A DNA stretch of 64,000 nucleotides, from NCBI RefSeq assembly GCF_012276985.1, contig NZ_JAAXMM010000012.1:124001-188000 (forward strand), given 5' to 3'. The translations under genes were made by a program, and so were the position numbers. Below are positions 1 to 7,958 of this stretch, piece after piece. The notes beneath the pieces are model-generated. The model had not been told where the DNA came from. It did not search any database and worked only from the letters and a program-made list of their open reading frames with translations. The DNA comes from Agrobacterium sp. a22-2 (GTDB taxonomy: Bacteria; Pseudomonadota; Alphaproteobacteria; Rhizobiales; Rhizobiaceae). Each line of letters begins with the position of its first letter. Within the stretch, counting starts at the first letter, position 1.

Positions 1-869
1 TAGGTCCAGGCGAAGGCCAGCCCGTGGCGTTCGGCGGTATTGCGTACCAGCGTTTCGGCGCGGTGGCAGAGCTCGGCCATGCGGTCGTCGGTCAGGGTTC
101 GAAGTGTCACCCAGATCTCGCCATCGGCCGGCGCGATGCCGAAGGCGGCCTCGCCAAGGGCGGCATGGGTAACGGTCGCCATGGTGAAATCGGCGGCCGG
201 CGGCGCGCTGTGTCCAAGGGCTGTCAGGGCCGGCATCAGCTCGGCCATGGCCTGCATCGGCGACAGGCCGTGTTCCGGCGACGAGGCATGGGCCGTCTTG
301 CCGGAGAGCGTGATCTTCAGGCCGCGCGAGGCGCAATTGACCGGGCCGTCGGTCAGCGCCACATGGCCGAGCGGCAGGCCGGGCAGATTGTGCAGCGAGA
401 TCGAGAGGTCCGGCGTGATCCCGGCAAAACGCGGATCGGCGATGACGGCGGCGGCGCCCGAGCCGTCCTCTTCGGCCGGCTGGAACATCAAGACGACACG
501 GCCGCGCTTCGGCCGCTGGCGCGACAGGCCGAGGCCGACGGCGGTGAGGATGGTCGTATGGCCGTCATGGCCGCAGAGGTGACCCTTGCCGGGCACGGTC
601 GACCGGTGGGCGATCTCGGTCTTTTCCTCGATCGGCAGGGCGTCGAGCTCCGAGCGGATCAAAAGCGTCGGGCCGGGTTCCGCCCCCTCGAACACAGCCG
701 CCAGTCCATGGCCGCCGAGACCGGTCAGCACCTTGTCGGGCTTCATCGGCCGAACAAAGGCATGGACGCGAGCGGCGGTCTTCTGCTCCTCGCCGGATAT
801 CTCGGGATGGCGGTGCAGATCGTGGCGAAAGTCGATCAGGTCGACCATATCCTGGTTCGTCAGAAACAT
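1..869 (-). CDS. M20 family amidohydrolase (hippurate hydrolase-like), C-terminus cut by window edge
   Basis: Predicted metal-dependent cytosolic amidohydrolase that removes acyl groups from N-acyl amino acids or similar amides. The reading frame starts MFLTNQDMVDLIDFRHDLH and stays open to the window edge (about 289 residues; the family is usually 380-400). Family motifs appear in order: an HRHPE segment near residue 18, the metal-binding GHLCGHDGHT segment near 95, and MFQPAEE near 127. The substrate cannot be told from sequence; relatives act on hippurate, indole-3-acetyl amino acids or N-acetyl amino acids. It is transcribed in the same direction as the LysE-type exporter next door, with an 88-bp gap. 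Family call is secure; the exact substrate is unknown. Confidence 0.9.
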   Translation of the reverse strand, partial: MFLTNQDMVDLIDFRHDLHRHPEISGEEQKTAARVHAFVRPMKPDKVLTGLGGHGLAAVFEGAEPGPTLLIRSELDALPIEEKTEIAHRSTVPGKGHLCGHDGHTTILTAVGLGLSRQRPKRGRVVLMFQPAEEDGSGAAAVIADPRFAGITPDLSISLHNLPGLPLGHVALTDGPVNCASRGLKITLSGKTAHASSPEHGLSPMQAMAELMPALTALGHSAPPAADFTMATVTHAALGEAAFGIAPADGEIWVTLRTLTDDRMAELCHRAETLVRNTAERHGLAFAWT

Positions 870-957
870 AAGCGATGTCCGGTTGCGGGCCCTGAGGGGA
901 TCAGACTTAACATAACTCCGGTTCGGCGAAACAGCTTTGGCGTTTTTTGTCGGGCTT

Positions 958-1560
958 CTATGCCCAGACCAGTCGCCCGGCAATGGTCCACATCACCACT
1001 GCGATCAAGCCGTCGAGCAGCCGCCAGGATTGCGGGCGGGCAAAGAGCGGCCGGGCCAGGCGGGCGCCATAGCCGAGCGAGAAGAAGAACAGGAACGAGG
1101 CGCAGGCTGCGCCAATGCCGAAGGCCCATTCGCGGCCGGGATATTGGGTCGAAATGGCGCCGAGCAGCATGACCGTGTCGAGATAGACATGCGGGTTCAG
1201 CCAGGTAAGAGCGGCGCAGGTGGCAAGAGTGGACGTCAGGCTCTGGGCCTGCATTTCGGCAGGCTCCAGTCCGGAACTGCCGGCGAAGGCGGCGCGCAGG
1301 CTTCGGAGGCCATAGAGCAGCAGAAAGGTGGCGCCGCCATAGCGCAGCACCGGCTCCAGCCACGGCAGAACCGTTGCCGTGCCGCGAAAGCCGCTGACGC
1401 CGACCGCAATCAGCATGGCATCGGAGGCAGCGCAGACCAGGCAGACCCAGAACACATGCTCGCGCTTCAGCCCCTGGCGCAGCACGAAGGCGTTCTGGGC
1501 GCCAATGGCGACAATCAGGCTCAAGCCCAGGAAAAATCCGGCGATAGCGGCGGTCGGCAT
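958..1560 (-). CDS. LysE/ArgO family basic amino acid exporter
   Basis: Inner-membrane exporter of the LysE family, 200 residues, the usual length. It opens with a hydrophobic segment followed by the family signature IGAQNAFVLRQGL (about residues 19-31), and has further hydrophobic segments around 38-55, 68-85, 112-125, 145-165 and 180-198. LysE/ArgO proteins export excess arginine or lysine. The gene is divergent from a LysR-type regulator 113 bp away whose sequence resembles ArgP/LysG, the classic partner that activates this exporter in response to basic amino acids. Start chosen at the ATG with SD-like GGAGATGAAG just upstream. Family confident; arginine versus lysine preference is inferred only. 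Confidence 0.92.
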   Translation of the reverse strand: MPTAAIAGFFLGLSLIVAIGAQNAFVLRQGLKREHVFWVCLVCAASDAMLIAVGVSGFRGTATVLPWLEPVLRYGGATFLLLYGLRSLRAAFAGSSGLEPAEMQAQSLTSTLATCAALTWLNPHVYLDTVMLLGAISTQYPGREWAFGIGAACASFLFFFSLGYGARLARPLFARPQSWRLLDGLIAVVMWTIAGRLVWA

Positions 1561-1626
1561 GCTTCATCTCCTTGGCCGGCACCGGAAACAGGGCGGGCGT
1601 CGGCATTTGACTAGCAGGAGCATAAG

Positions 1627-1667
1627 GATTAGAGAAATTAACTTACCTTCATCCAGATTAGAAAAAA
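1627..1667. promoter_or_regulatory. Direct repeat in the exporter-regulator intergenic region (candidate ArgP-type operator)
   Basis: GATTAGAGAAAT (1627-1638) recurs as GATTAGAAAAAA (1656-1667), 29 bp apart, in an AT-rich stretch within an otherwise GC-rich region. LysR-type regulators commonly bind between divergent partner genes. The repeat is seen; the regulator assignment is inference. Confidence 0.35.
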
Positions 1668-1673
1668 TCATCC

Positions 1674-2567
1674 ATGCTGGACAATGCGCAGATTGCCGCC
1701 GTGGCCGCCGTCATCCGGACGGGAGGTTTCGACAAGGCCGCCCAGCAATTGAGCCTGACGCCTTCGGCGATTTCGCAGCGGGTCAAGCTGATCGAGGAGC
1801 GGCTTGGCGCCGTGCTGATCGTGCGCGGCCAGCCCTGCGTGGCGACGGAGGCTGGGCAACGGCTGTTCCGCCATGCCGAGGAGGTGGGTCTGCTTGAGCA
1901 GGCGCTGCGCTCGGACCTCGGCATTGCCGATGCGCGCGGGCCATGGCCGAGCCTGCGCATTGCGGTCAATGCCGACAGTCTCGCCACGTGGTTCGTTGCG
2001 GCGATCGCTGCCACGGAGGGTTGCCTGTTCGACCTCGTGCTGGATGACCAGGACCACAGCGCCGACTGGCTGCGGCGCGGCGAGGTGCGGGCCGCCGTCA
2101 GCGGCGACGGTGACGCCGTCCAGGGTTGCGACTGCCGCCCGCTTGGCGCACTTCGCTACATCGCCACCGCCAGCCCGGACTATATGCGCCGCTGGTTTGC
2201 CGGTGGCGTGACGCGCGACGGGCTTTCAGTCGCGCCGTCGCTCACCTTCAACAACAAGGACCGGCTGCAGGAGCGCTGGATCGAGCGGCATTTTGGCGGC
2301 GGCGTCGCGCCGCCGACTCATTGGCTGCCATCGGCCCACGGCTTTGTGGACGCCACCCTTGCCGGGATAGGCTGGGGCATGAATCCGCAAACGCTGGTGC
2401 AGCCGTGGATCGACGCGGGGCGGCTGGTACCGCTGGTGGCCGACAGCCCGTTCGATGTGCCGCTCTTTTGGCACTGGAGCCGCTCGGTGCAGACCGCGAT
2501 GAAGACGGTGACGCCGGCCGTCTGCGCGGCGGCGGCTGCCGTGCTCCGGCCGCTGCCGCCGCCTTGA
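1674..2567 (+). CDS. LysR family transcriptional regulator, ArgP/LysG type
   Basis: 297-residue LysR-type regulator. The N-terminal winged HTH is clear (about residues 3-62, including GGFDKAAQQLSLTPSAISQR), and the rest is the effector-binding domain. The N-terminal sequence and the divergent position to a LysE/ArgO exporter match ArgP (IciA) and LysG, which sense arginine or lysine and switch on the exporter. No strong Shine-Dalgarno sequence is seen before the ATG; the alternative in-frame starts would cut into the HTH, so this start is kept. The ligand is inferred from the neighbour. Confidence 0.9.
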   Translation: MLDNAQIAAVAAVIRTGGFDKAAQQLSLTPSAISQRVKLIEERLGAVLIVRGQPCVATEAGQRLFRHAEEVGLLEQALRSDLGIADARGPWPSLRIAVNADSLATWFVAAIAATEGCLFDLVLDDQDHSADWLRRGEVRAAVSGDGDAVQGCDCRPLGALRYIATASPDYMRRWFAGGVTRDGLSVAPSLTFNNKDRLQERWIERHFGGGVAPPTHWLPSAHGFVDATLAGIGWGMNPQTLVQPWIDAGRLVPLVADSPFDVPLFWHWSRSVQTAMKTVTPAVCAAAAAVLRPLPPP

Positions 2568-2649
2568 TGTCGTCAGCGGCGGTCCCGGCCTTGCCGCTGC
2601 CGGGCTGAGCCCTACCTTAACGCTTGGCCTGGGGCCGGAGGAGATCAAT

Positions 2650-3027
2650 ATGACCGACAGTGCAATGACCACGCAGATCACAGCCGCTCTGGAGGCGCTC
2701 AACCAGCGCGACATGGAAAGCTTCATGGCACTGGTCGACGAAGATGCGGCGCTCGACATGCCGGATGGCAGCCGGGTGATCGGCGCGCAATCGCTGCGCG
2801 ATACGCTATCGGCCTATCTCCTGCGCCATGACCTGCGCTTTGCCGATGCGGTGATCATGGTCGACGCGGCGGGCCTGCGCGGCGGCGCCGACCTGACCGT
2901 CAAGGGTAAGACCTCCGATGCCGATGGCTCGGCGACCAAGGCCGTTTCCCTGCCGGCCGTGATCGTCTTCGAGCGCGAGGCGGAAGATTTTTCGCGCATC
3001 AGCCTCTATCTCTCGACGCTGCTCTGA
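2650..3027 (+). CDS. SnoaL-like / NTF2-fold protein
   Basis: 125-residue protein with the pattern of the SnoaL/NTF2 fold: an N-terminal helix (TAALEALNQRDMESFMALVDEDAALDM begins the segment at about residue 10) followed by alternating strands including MPDGSRVIGAQSLRD and VIVFEREAEDFSRISLY. Such proteins are small cone-shaped domains used as enzymes or ligand-binding modules, and function cannot be predicted from the fold. Start ATG is preceded by GGAGGAGATCAAT. It lies 82 bp downstream of the LysR gene on the same strand and could share its transcript. Confidence 0.7.
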   Translation: MTDSAMTTQITAALEALNQRDMESFMALVDEDAALDMPDGSRVIGAQSLRDTLSAYLLRHDLRFADAVIMVDAAGLRGGADLTVKGKTSDADGSATKAVSLPAVIVFEREAEDFSRISLYLSTLL

Positions 3028-3046
3028 TCCGGTCGTCGCCTGGCGC

Positions 3047-3520
3047 TCAGTTTTCGGCCAGGTAATCCTCGATGACGGTGACGATCATCTGATGGTCCTC
3101 ATGGGAGGCAAGGCCCGACACGGTGATGGCGGCGACCACGCCGACGCCGGCGACGCGGGCCGGAAAGCTGCCGCCATGGCTGGCATAGTCCAGCGGATCG
3201 AGGCCGATCTCCGGCCCGATGCTGCGACCCTTCAGCCGCAGCGATTCGCCAACCCGCATCGACGACTTGTGGAAGCGCAGGGTGACATTGCTCTTGCGCC
3301 GCGCCCAATGATCGTTGTCGGGCGAGGAGCCGGGCAGGGCGGCATGAAACAGCAGCCGGTCGGCCGTGCGAATGTTGATGACCACAGGCGCGTGCTGATC
3401 CGTGGCCACCTCCACCAGTCGCTCGCCGATCTCGAGCGCGGTGTCCTCGTCGAAGGAGGAGAAGACCAGCGTCTCCTCCTGGCCGATCAATGTTTCCATG
3501 GAAATGGTGGTAGCGGTCAT
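3047..3520 (-). CDS. UPF0303 / heme-degrading domain (GlcG/HbpS-like) protein
   Basis: 157-residue protein of the UPF0303 group, related to the HbpS/GlcG fold often annotated as heme-degrading domain. Characteristic segments are the VVINIRTADRLLFHAALPGS stretch near residue 48, the conserved DNDHWARRKSNVT near 68, and DYASHGGSFPARVAGVGVV near 112. The start at 3520 is preferred over the longer open frame because AGGGAGGA lies 9 bases upstream. The biochemical role of this family is not settled. It faces the SnoaL-like gene with a 19-bp convergent gap. Confidence 0.8.
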   Translation of the reverse strand: MTATTISMETLIGQEETLVFSSFDEDTALEIGERLVEVATDQHAPVVINIRTADRLLFHAALPGSSPDNDHWARRKSNVTLRFHKSSMRVGESLRLKGRSIGPEIGLDPLDYASHGGSFPARVAGVGVVAAITVSGLASHEDHQMIVTVIEDYLAEN

Positions 3521-3732
3521 GGGGCATGTCCTCCCTTGGGTTAGGGCGACCCTATCCGTCTCCGGCGGCGGAGAGAAGCGCTTGTTTTGCGAAGGTAGTA
3601 TCTCGCATCGACCCGGCAGGGCTTGCCGCCGCGCCGGCACAGACTACATGCTTGCCGTGTGTGCCATTGTCGAGCCGGGCCGGATGCATCGACATCCGCG
3701 ACCGCCCGGCCAGATTTTTTGGGAGAGGCTTG

Positions 3733-4158
3733 ATGCCGCAAACCGTCCTGTCGATCGAGACCCGTGGCCAGGGGCTCTATGAATTCACCGAGGCGGCCCG
3801 GCGTTTCGTGCGCGCCAACAGCGCTGACGGCGAGGGACTGCTGACGGTGTTCGTGCGGCACACGTCCTGCTCGCTGCTGATCCAGGAGAATGCCGATCCG
3901 GATGTGCGCCGCGACCTCGACGCCTTCTTTGCACGGCTGGTGCCGCCGGCCGATCAGGCGTCGATGGCATGGATTTCGCACCGCGACGAGGGACCGGACG
4001 ATATGCCGGCGCATATCAAGGCGGCGCTGACCGCGACATCGATCGGCATCCCGGTGACGGCGGGCGCGCCCGTTCTCGGCACCTGGCAGGGGCTCTATCT
4101 GTTCGAGCACCGCGACCGGCCGCACCGCCGCGAGATCGTCCTGCATCTGGGGTCATGA
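3733..4158 (+). CDS. YjbQ family protein (UPF0047; secondary thiamine-phosphate synthase-like)
   Basis: 141-residue YjbQ/UPF0047 protein. Diagnostic segments are FVRHTSCSLLIQENADPDVRRDL (starting about residue 38), HRDEGPDDMPAHIKAAL (near 79) and GTWQGLYLFEHRDRPHRREI near the end, with conserved His and Asp residues. The family can show weak thiamine-phosphate synthase activity, but its real role is unclear. Start at 3733 follows GGGAGAGGCTTG. No obvious operon partner; the gene downstream has its own ribosome binding site 145 bp away. Confidence 0.9.
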   Translation: MPQTVLSIETRGQGLYEFTEAARRFVRANSADGEGLLTVFVRHTSCSLLIQENADPDVRRDLDAFFARLVPPADQASMAWISHRDEGPDDMPAHIKAALTATSIGIPVTAGAPVLGTWQGLYLFEHRDRPHRREIVLHLGS

Positions 4159-4303
4159 ACCGCGTCCGGGGACGAGCCGTCGCCGGTGAACGGTGGCTGA
4201 ATGGCGAGTTCGGAAGCCGTTCAGGTCGCCGGCGTTAACCTCTTTTCAATCGCTGATGTCGGCGGGACTTCCCAACCCAACGGATCACTTGAGGAGAGAG
4301 ACC

Positions 4304-4696
4304 ATGACCAGCATGATTGCAAAAGCCGGCATCGCCGCCCTGATCGCCCTTGGCGCGATCTCCGCCACGGCCAGTTCTGCGGCCGCCGGGCCGGATATCG
4401 GCTTCGGCATCTATATCGGCGGTCCAGGCTATGACGATGGCGCCTACTATGATGACGGCCCGCGCTATGGCCACGGCCCGCGCCATCACCGCCGGCACGA
4501 GGAGTGGAGAGCCCCGCCGCGTCGCGTCGGCTGCGCGCCGTTCCGCGCTGTGGAAAAGGCCCGCTGGAGCGGGTTGCACCGCGCCCATGTGCAGGACGTG
4601 ACGCCGCGTCGCGTGGTGATCGGCGGCTATCGCCACTACGGCTTCGACCGCATGGTGTTTGCCAATGCGCCCGGCTGCCCGATCATTCGGTATTGA
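4304..4696 (+). CDS. Small secreted hypothetical protein with YX-rich N-terminal region
   Basis: 130-residue protein. A clear Sec signal peptide (MTSMIAKAGIAALIALGAIS..., cleavage near SSAAA-GP) precedes a mature part rich in Gly, Tyr, Asp and His (DDGAYYDDGPRYGHGPRHHRR), then a conserved-looking C-terminal half with two Cys (VGCAPFRA and GCPIIRY) that could form a disulfide. The C-terminal part, with RVVIGGYRHYGFDRMVFAN, resembles small periplasmic proteins common in Rhizobiaceae. GAGGAGAGAG precedes the ATG. Function unknown. Confidence 0.75.
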   Translation: MTSMIAKAGIAALIALGAISATASSAAAGPDIGFGIYIGGPGYDDGAYYDDGPRYGHGPRHHRRHEEWRAPPRRVGCAPFRAVEKARWSGLHRAHVQDVTPRRVVIGGYRHYGFDRMVFANAPGCPIIRY

Positions 4697-4797
4697 TTGT
4701 AACCTGGTTGGCCGGCGCCGCATGTCGGCGCGGCGGACTGGTCCTGCCGGATTGGCCGCTGCTGGATTTTTTCGGCGGCTTCAGGACATGTAGATCT

Positions 4798-4828
4798 CCC
4801 GCCCGCGCCTGGAAAAGACGCGGGCGGG
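4798..4828. terminator. Strong hairpin between convergent genes
   Basis: Perfect 10-bp stem (4798-4807 with 4819-4828, CCCGCCCGCG) and an 11-base loop, lying between the secreted-protein gene and the SIMPL gene, which converge here. No long T-run follows on either strand, so it may stabilise 3' ends rather than act as a classical intrinsic terminator. Confidence 0.5.
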
Positions 4829-4840
4829 CTGCGTTTCGGC

Positions 4841-5578
4841 CTATTGATCGATGGCGAAGGTGACGTTGACGGTCACCGAATAGCTGTTCTCGCCGCTGGC
4901 CACCGGGGCGGCATCGGCCATTTCCTTGGACATGGCGGCGCGATAGAGCGTCTGCGGCATGGGGCGAGAATAGTTCTCGCTGATCTCGATGATCCGGCCG
5001 AGCCGCACGCCGGCGGCTTCCGTCAGGGTGCGGGCCTTGGCCAGCGCATCGGCGACGGCCTCCTTGCGGGCCTCGGAAATGGCCGCCTCCGGCTCGTCAT
5101 TGGTAAAGGCGATGTCGCCGCCCTGGTTGACGCCGAGCTTGACCGAGCGGTCGATCAGCGCGCCGAGCTTGGAGAGATCGCGCAGCCGCACCGTCAGGGT
5201 GTTCTGGACGGTGTAGCCGATGATCTCAGGCCCCGTCTCGCTGTTCTCCCCGTCCGGCACCGGGCGATATTGCGGCATGACGGCAAAATTCGAGGTCTGC
5301 AGGTCGCGTTCGGCAAGACCATCGGCCTTCAGATCGGCCAGGACCTTGGCCATGGCGGCATTGTTGGCCGACAGCGCTTCTGCTGCGGCCGGTGCCTGGC
5401 TGACGACGCCAAGGCTGAGCACCGCCATATCGGGCGCCAGCGTGGCCTCGCCTTCGCCTGAGACGATGATGGTCGCCTCGCGCGGCTTGGTATCCTCGGC
5501 GATCGCTGGCAGCGGGGCGAAAGCGGCGGTTGCAGCCAGCGCCAGCAGCGCGAAGACGGGGCGGTTGTGAAGATGCAT
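4841..5578 (-). CDS. SIMPL (DUF541) domain periplasmic protein
   Basis: 245-residue secreted protein of the SIMPL/DUF541 family. It has a signal peptide (MHLHNRPVFALLALAATAAFAPLPAIA) followed by the family opening REATIIVSGEGEATLAPDMAVLSLGV and conserved segments LQTSNFAVMPQY, IGYTVQNTLTVRLRDLSKLGALID and AVADALAKARTLTEAAGVRLG. Family members sit in the periplasm or outer membrane and have been linked to oxidative-stress tolerance; a specific activity is not known. The start at 5578 is chosen because GGAGG precedes it and it gives a proper signal peptide; the upstream open frame is non-coding. Confidence 0.88.
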   Translation of the reverse strand: MHLHNRPVFALLALAATAAFAPLPAIAEDTKPREATIIVSGEGEATLAPDMAVLSLGVVSQAPAAAEALSANNAAMAKVLADLKADGLAERDLQTSNFAVMPQYRPVPDGENSETGPEIIGYTVQNTLTVRLRDLSKLGALIDRSVKLGVNQGGDIAFTNDEPEAAISEARKEAVADALAKARTLTEAAGVRLGRIIEISENYSRPMPQTLYRAAMSKEMADAAPVASGENSYSVTVNVTFAIDQ

Positions 5579-5734
5579 GCGTGTGGTCCTCCGGTGAGAT
5601 TGTCCCTTCGGATACCCTCTTGGCGTTTGATTGTGTAGCGAATACGGCAACGGCTTGTGGGTTTTGACAAATTGGGCTAGAGCGAACCTCGCGACGCGGG
5701 TGCCATTGCCCGAACGCATGCCGTTCACACGGCC

Positions 5735-5810
5735 GGGCCTGTAGCTCAATGGTTAGAGCCGGCGGCTCATAACCGCTTGGTTGGGGGTTCGAGTCCCTCC
5801 GGGCCCACCA
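5735..5810 (+). tRNA. tRNA-Ile(CAU)
   Basis: 76-nt tRNA. The acceptor stem GGGCCTG pairs with CGGGCCC (one G-U), the D-stem is GCTC/GAGC, the anticodon loop CTCATAA gives CAU, the T-arm is GGGTTCGAGTCCC, and CCA is encoded. The anticodon arm and variable region (CTCATAA...CGCTTGG) resemble the minor isoleucine tRNA whose CAU wobble base is modified to lysidine, rather than elongator or initiator Met. Its 3' half is the integration site of the island to the right: the last 16 bases fall within the 21-bp direct repeat. Confidence 0.93.
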
Positions 5811-6988
5811 TTTCTGTCTTCGGACGTTGTTTTTCCATCATTTTTTCCTCGATTTGTCTCACCGGAATTGCGGTTCGACGAAAGTGGGACATTTTTGCGG
5901 GCCACATAGGTCTTGCGGCGCTCGAAACCGGCATCGATGATGCGCTTGGACTGGGCGGCTTTGGTGTAGTGCTGCGCCATCTTGGAATCAGACCAGCCAA
6001 AGATCGCCATCAATTGATGTTCGGTCGCGCCGGCCTCGGCGAGGATCGTCGCGGACGCCTTTCGGAGGCCATGCGACGAGCATTCCGGCAAATCAGCATC
6101 ATTGCACCACTGTCGCATCTTGTTGCCGAAGCCGTTCCCGCTGAACGCCTTGCCATATTCGGTGATAAGGAAGGTCGGCTTATCGTGCGTAATAGCGTCC
6201 AACGCCTCGCGAAGCTCGTCCGTGACCGGCAGGCTAAGCGACTGCGCATATTTGCCGGAACCCTTCTCCGGCATGAATTCGATACGGTCGCCGACCAGGT
6301 TCCGCCAGCCGAGTTTGACGAGGTCGGAGCGTCTGACGCCCAAATTCAGCATCAGGTCCATTGCAAGCCGGGCCATGGAGCCCAGCGGATAGGCTGCACG
6401 ATAGCGCGCCAGCTCCGCTTCGCTCCAGGTGTGGAAGCCGGGCGACTTATGAATTTTGGTGACGCCGTTCGCGGGATTGAACGTCGCCAGTTCGGCGCTG
6501 ATAGCCCAATTGAAGAGCGCCTTCAGATACTTTACCAGTTTGTCAGCCGCGCCCGGCGTGCCGCTGCGCTTCATCTGACTAGCTTCAATGTCGGATTTGC
6601 GAATCTTCTTGAAGGGCAGCTCGCCCACATTGCTGCAATAGCGATTGAGAACGCTCTTCTTGTCTTTCTGCGTGGCCGGAGACTGGCTTTGAAACGCCTT
6701 GGACCGATAATAGGTCTCGACAAGCCAGCAAACGGAGCCGGGCTCCAGTCTTGAAATAGGGACCGTCTTTTCACCACGATCGCCAGCCAGCACGCGATGA
6801 TATTCCTCGGTAAATGCCTGGGTGACGCTGCCCGCCTCGTCCAGATAGGTAGACGTCATACGATATTTCGGCATGCCTGGCAGGCGGAGATAGAATCGCT
6901 CGTTGCCGTGCCGATCGATATCCCGTGAGCAGTATTTGAAGGGGACGCGCCGATCACCCGACCGCGTAATCAAACGGGTTTTCGCCAT
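5753..6988 (-). CDS. Tyrosine recombinase / integrase of the island
   Basis: 411-residue integrase that catalyses integration and excision at the tRNA-Ile 3' end. A SAM-like core-binding domain (about 85-175) is followed by the catalytic domain. Catalytic residues visible are the first Arg in GVRRSDL (about 219), HGLR (His306, Arg309), Trp332 in GWSDS, and nucleophile Tyr341 in QHYTKAA. The start overlaps the upstream HTH gene by 35 bases. The last 13 residues after the GGPGG segment are encoded by the antisense strand of the chromosomal tRNA, so the frame crosses attL. In the excised circle a different tail would be read (see findings). Confidence 0.95.
   Translation of the reverse strand: MAKTRLITRSGDRRVPFKYCSRDIDRHGNERFYLRLPGMPKYRMTSTYLDEAGSVTQAFTEEYHRVLAGDRGEKTVPISRLEPGSVCWLVETYYRSKAFQSQSPATQKDKKSVLNRYCSNVGELPFKKIRKSDIEASQMKRSGTPGAADKLVKYLKALFNWAISAELATFNPANGVTKIHKSPGFHTWSEAELARYRAAYPLGSMARLAMDLMLNLGVRRSDLVKLGWRNLVGDRIEFMPEKGSGKYAQSLSLPVTDELREALDAITHDKPTFLITEYGKAFSGNGFGNKMRQWCNDADLPECSSHGLRKASATILAEAGATEHQLMAIFGWSDSKMAQHYTKAAQSKRIIDAGFERRKTYVARKNVPLSSNRNSGETNRGKNDGKTTSEDRNGGPGGTRTPNQAVMSRRL
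5795..5815. repeat. attL: left 21-bp direct repeat of the genomic island
   Basis: CCCTCCGGGCCCACCATTTC plus one T. It covers the tRNA T-arm end, acceptor 3' strand, CCA and five bases beyond. It is repeated exactly at 26079-26099; the bases flanking each copy differ, so the repeat is exactly 21 bp. This is the expected core of a tRNA-targeting tyrosine integrase. Confidence 0.93.
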
Positions 6989-7220
6989 CGTCTTCTTCTC
7001 CGCTCAAGCCCTGTTCTTTGATGTCGTACCAGGACGCGCGGATTTCCTCGGCATCCCAACGGCGCAACGCGCCGATCTTCACGCCTTTCGGCATAAGGCC
7101 ACGGCGAACCCAGTCGTCAAAGGTGCCCGTCGAGACGTCGAGAAGTTCCGCCGCTCGGACGCGGCTGACCGCGAATTTGTAGAGCGGTCGTGGGGTTAGC
7201 GCTTCAGCTTGCTGCTTCAT
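6954..7220 (-). CDS. Excisionase-like / MerR-type HTH DNA-binding protein
   Basis: 88-residue protein with a winged-helix HTH of the MerR/HTH_17 type: VSRVRAAELLDVSTGTFDDWVRRGLMPKGVKIGALRRWDAEEIRASW (from about residue 18). Such proteins beside a tyrosine integrase usually act as recombination directionality factors or local regulators. The start at 7220 has GAGGAG six bases upstream; the longer open frame lacks coding character. It follows the second HTH gene by 10 bp and overlaps the integrase start by 35 bases, so the three genes probably form one operon. Confidence 0.8.
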   Translation of the reverse strand: MKQQAEALTPRPLYKFAVSRVRAAELLDVSTGTFDDWVRRGLMPKGVKIGALRRWDAEEIRASWYDIKEQGLSGEEDDGENPFDYAVG

Positions 7221-7230
7221 GTGCTGCTCC

Positions 7231-7449
7231 TCAGGCTCTGGAGGCGCTATCAGCAAACGCCAAAGCCTTCTGCTTGGGCTCGACCATATTCGCCGCAAGA
7301 TACTCATCAACGGCGTTTTCTGGCAGGAACAAGCTACCTCCGATCCGCACATGCCGGATTTCCTGCTTCGCAATCAGATTGCGAATGCGTGCAACCGGCC
7401 ATCCAGAGCGGTCAGCGAGTTGTTTGGGGGACAAGAGTTGCGCCTGCAT
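7231..7449 (-). CDS. Small HTH_17 / excisionase-family protein
   Basis: 72-residue protein. LLSPKQLADRSGWPVARIRNLIAKQEIRHVRIGGSLFLPENAVDEYL is a typical excisionase-family HTH (helix, recognition helix, beta-wing reading VRIGGS). SD sequence GGAGGTGA lies 7 bases before the ATG. First gene of the excisionase-integrase operon, divergent from the phage-like regulator at 7515 across only 65 bp, an arrangement typical of integrative elements where that regulator controls excision genes. Confidence 0.82.
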   Translation of the reverse strand: MQAQLLSPKQLADRSGWPVARIRNLIAKQEIRHVRIGGSLFLPENAVDEYLAANMVEPKQKALAFADSASRA

Positions 7450-7514
7450 TGGAAATTCACCTCCAACTGATGATAGAATGATATGAACCCGAAAGAATCA
7501 CATCAAGCTCAAAA

Positions 7515-7958
7515 ATGCAACGCGATTATCAGAAAAATAATAACTCAGCGCAAGACACGCTGCTCATTCAGATGGGCAAACGTTTGGCGATGATCCGGGA
7601 AAACTCGGGATTGAAGCAGATCCCGTTTGCGGAAGCGCTTGAGGTCTCCCAGGGCGGCTACAATACCTATGAGCGAGGCCAGCGAGAGATACCCGTTCGC
7701 GTGCTGCGCGCGCTCTACACGAAGTTCAACGTCAATCCAGTCTGGATGATGACCGGGGAAGGCCGTCCCTACAATCGAGACACGGTCGATCTCTATCACG
7801 AGGTCACGAACCAAGTTGATGCCTTTATCGTGCGGGAAAACTGTCAGGTGGAACCGGACAAGCGCTTGAAGCTCATCCGGTTCCTGATCGACTACGCCGA
7901 ACAACACGGCGAATTCACAGAGGAAATTGCAGAGAAATATCTGAGGTCAGCGATATGA
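7515..7958 (+). CDS. Phage-repressor-like HTH regulator
   Basis: 147-residue protein with an N-terminal helix-turn-helix (IQMGKRLAMIRENSGLKQ onward, with ALEVSQGGYNTYERGQREIPV) like bacteriophage CI-type or XRE regulators, followed by a segment FNVNPVWMMTGEG found in many phage-derived repressors. There is no visible LexA-like autoprotease motif. It is divergent from the excisionase operon, making it the likely switch controlling it. Its stop overlaps the next gene start by four bases (ATGA). Start codon has only a weak SD. Confidence 0.8.
   Translation: MQRDYQKNNNSAQDTLLIQMGKRLAMIRENSGLKQIPFAEALEVSQGGYNTYERGQREIPVRVLRALYTKFNVNPVWMMTGEGRPYNRDTVDLYHEVTNQVDAFIVRENCQVEPDKRLKLIRFLIDYAEQHGEFTEEIAEKYLRSAI

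Noticed and set aside
5735..5810. tRNA-Met as the identity of the CAU tRNA
   Set aside because: The anticodon arm and variable region fit the minor tRNA-Ile (lysidine) type better; a model-based classifier would settle it.
5767..6000. 77-residue frame ending in a tRNA-derived stretch GPEGLEPPTKRL
   Set aside because: Out of frame within the integrase; the tail is the familiar artefact of translating a tRNA antisense.
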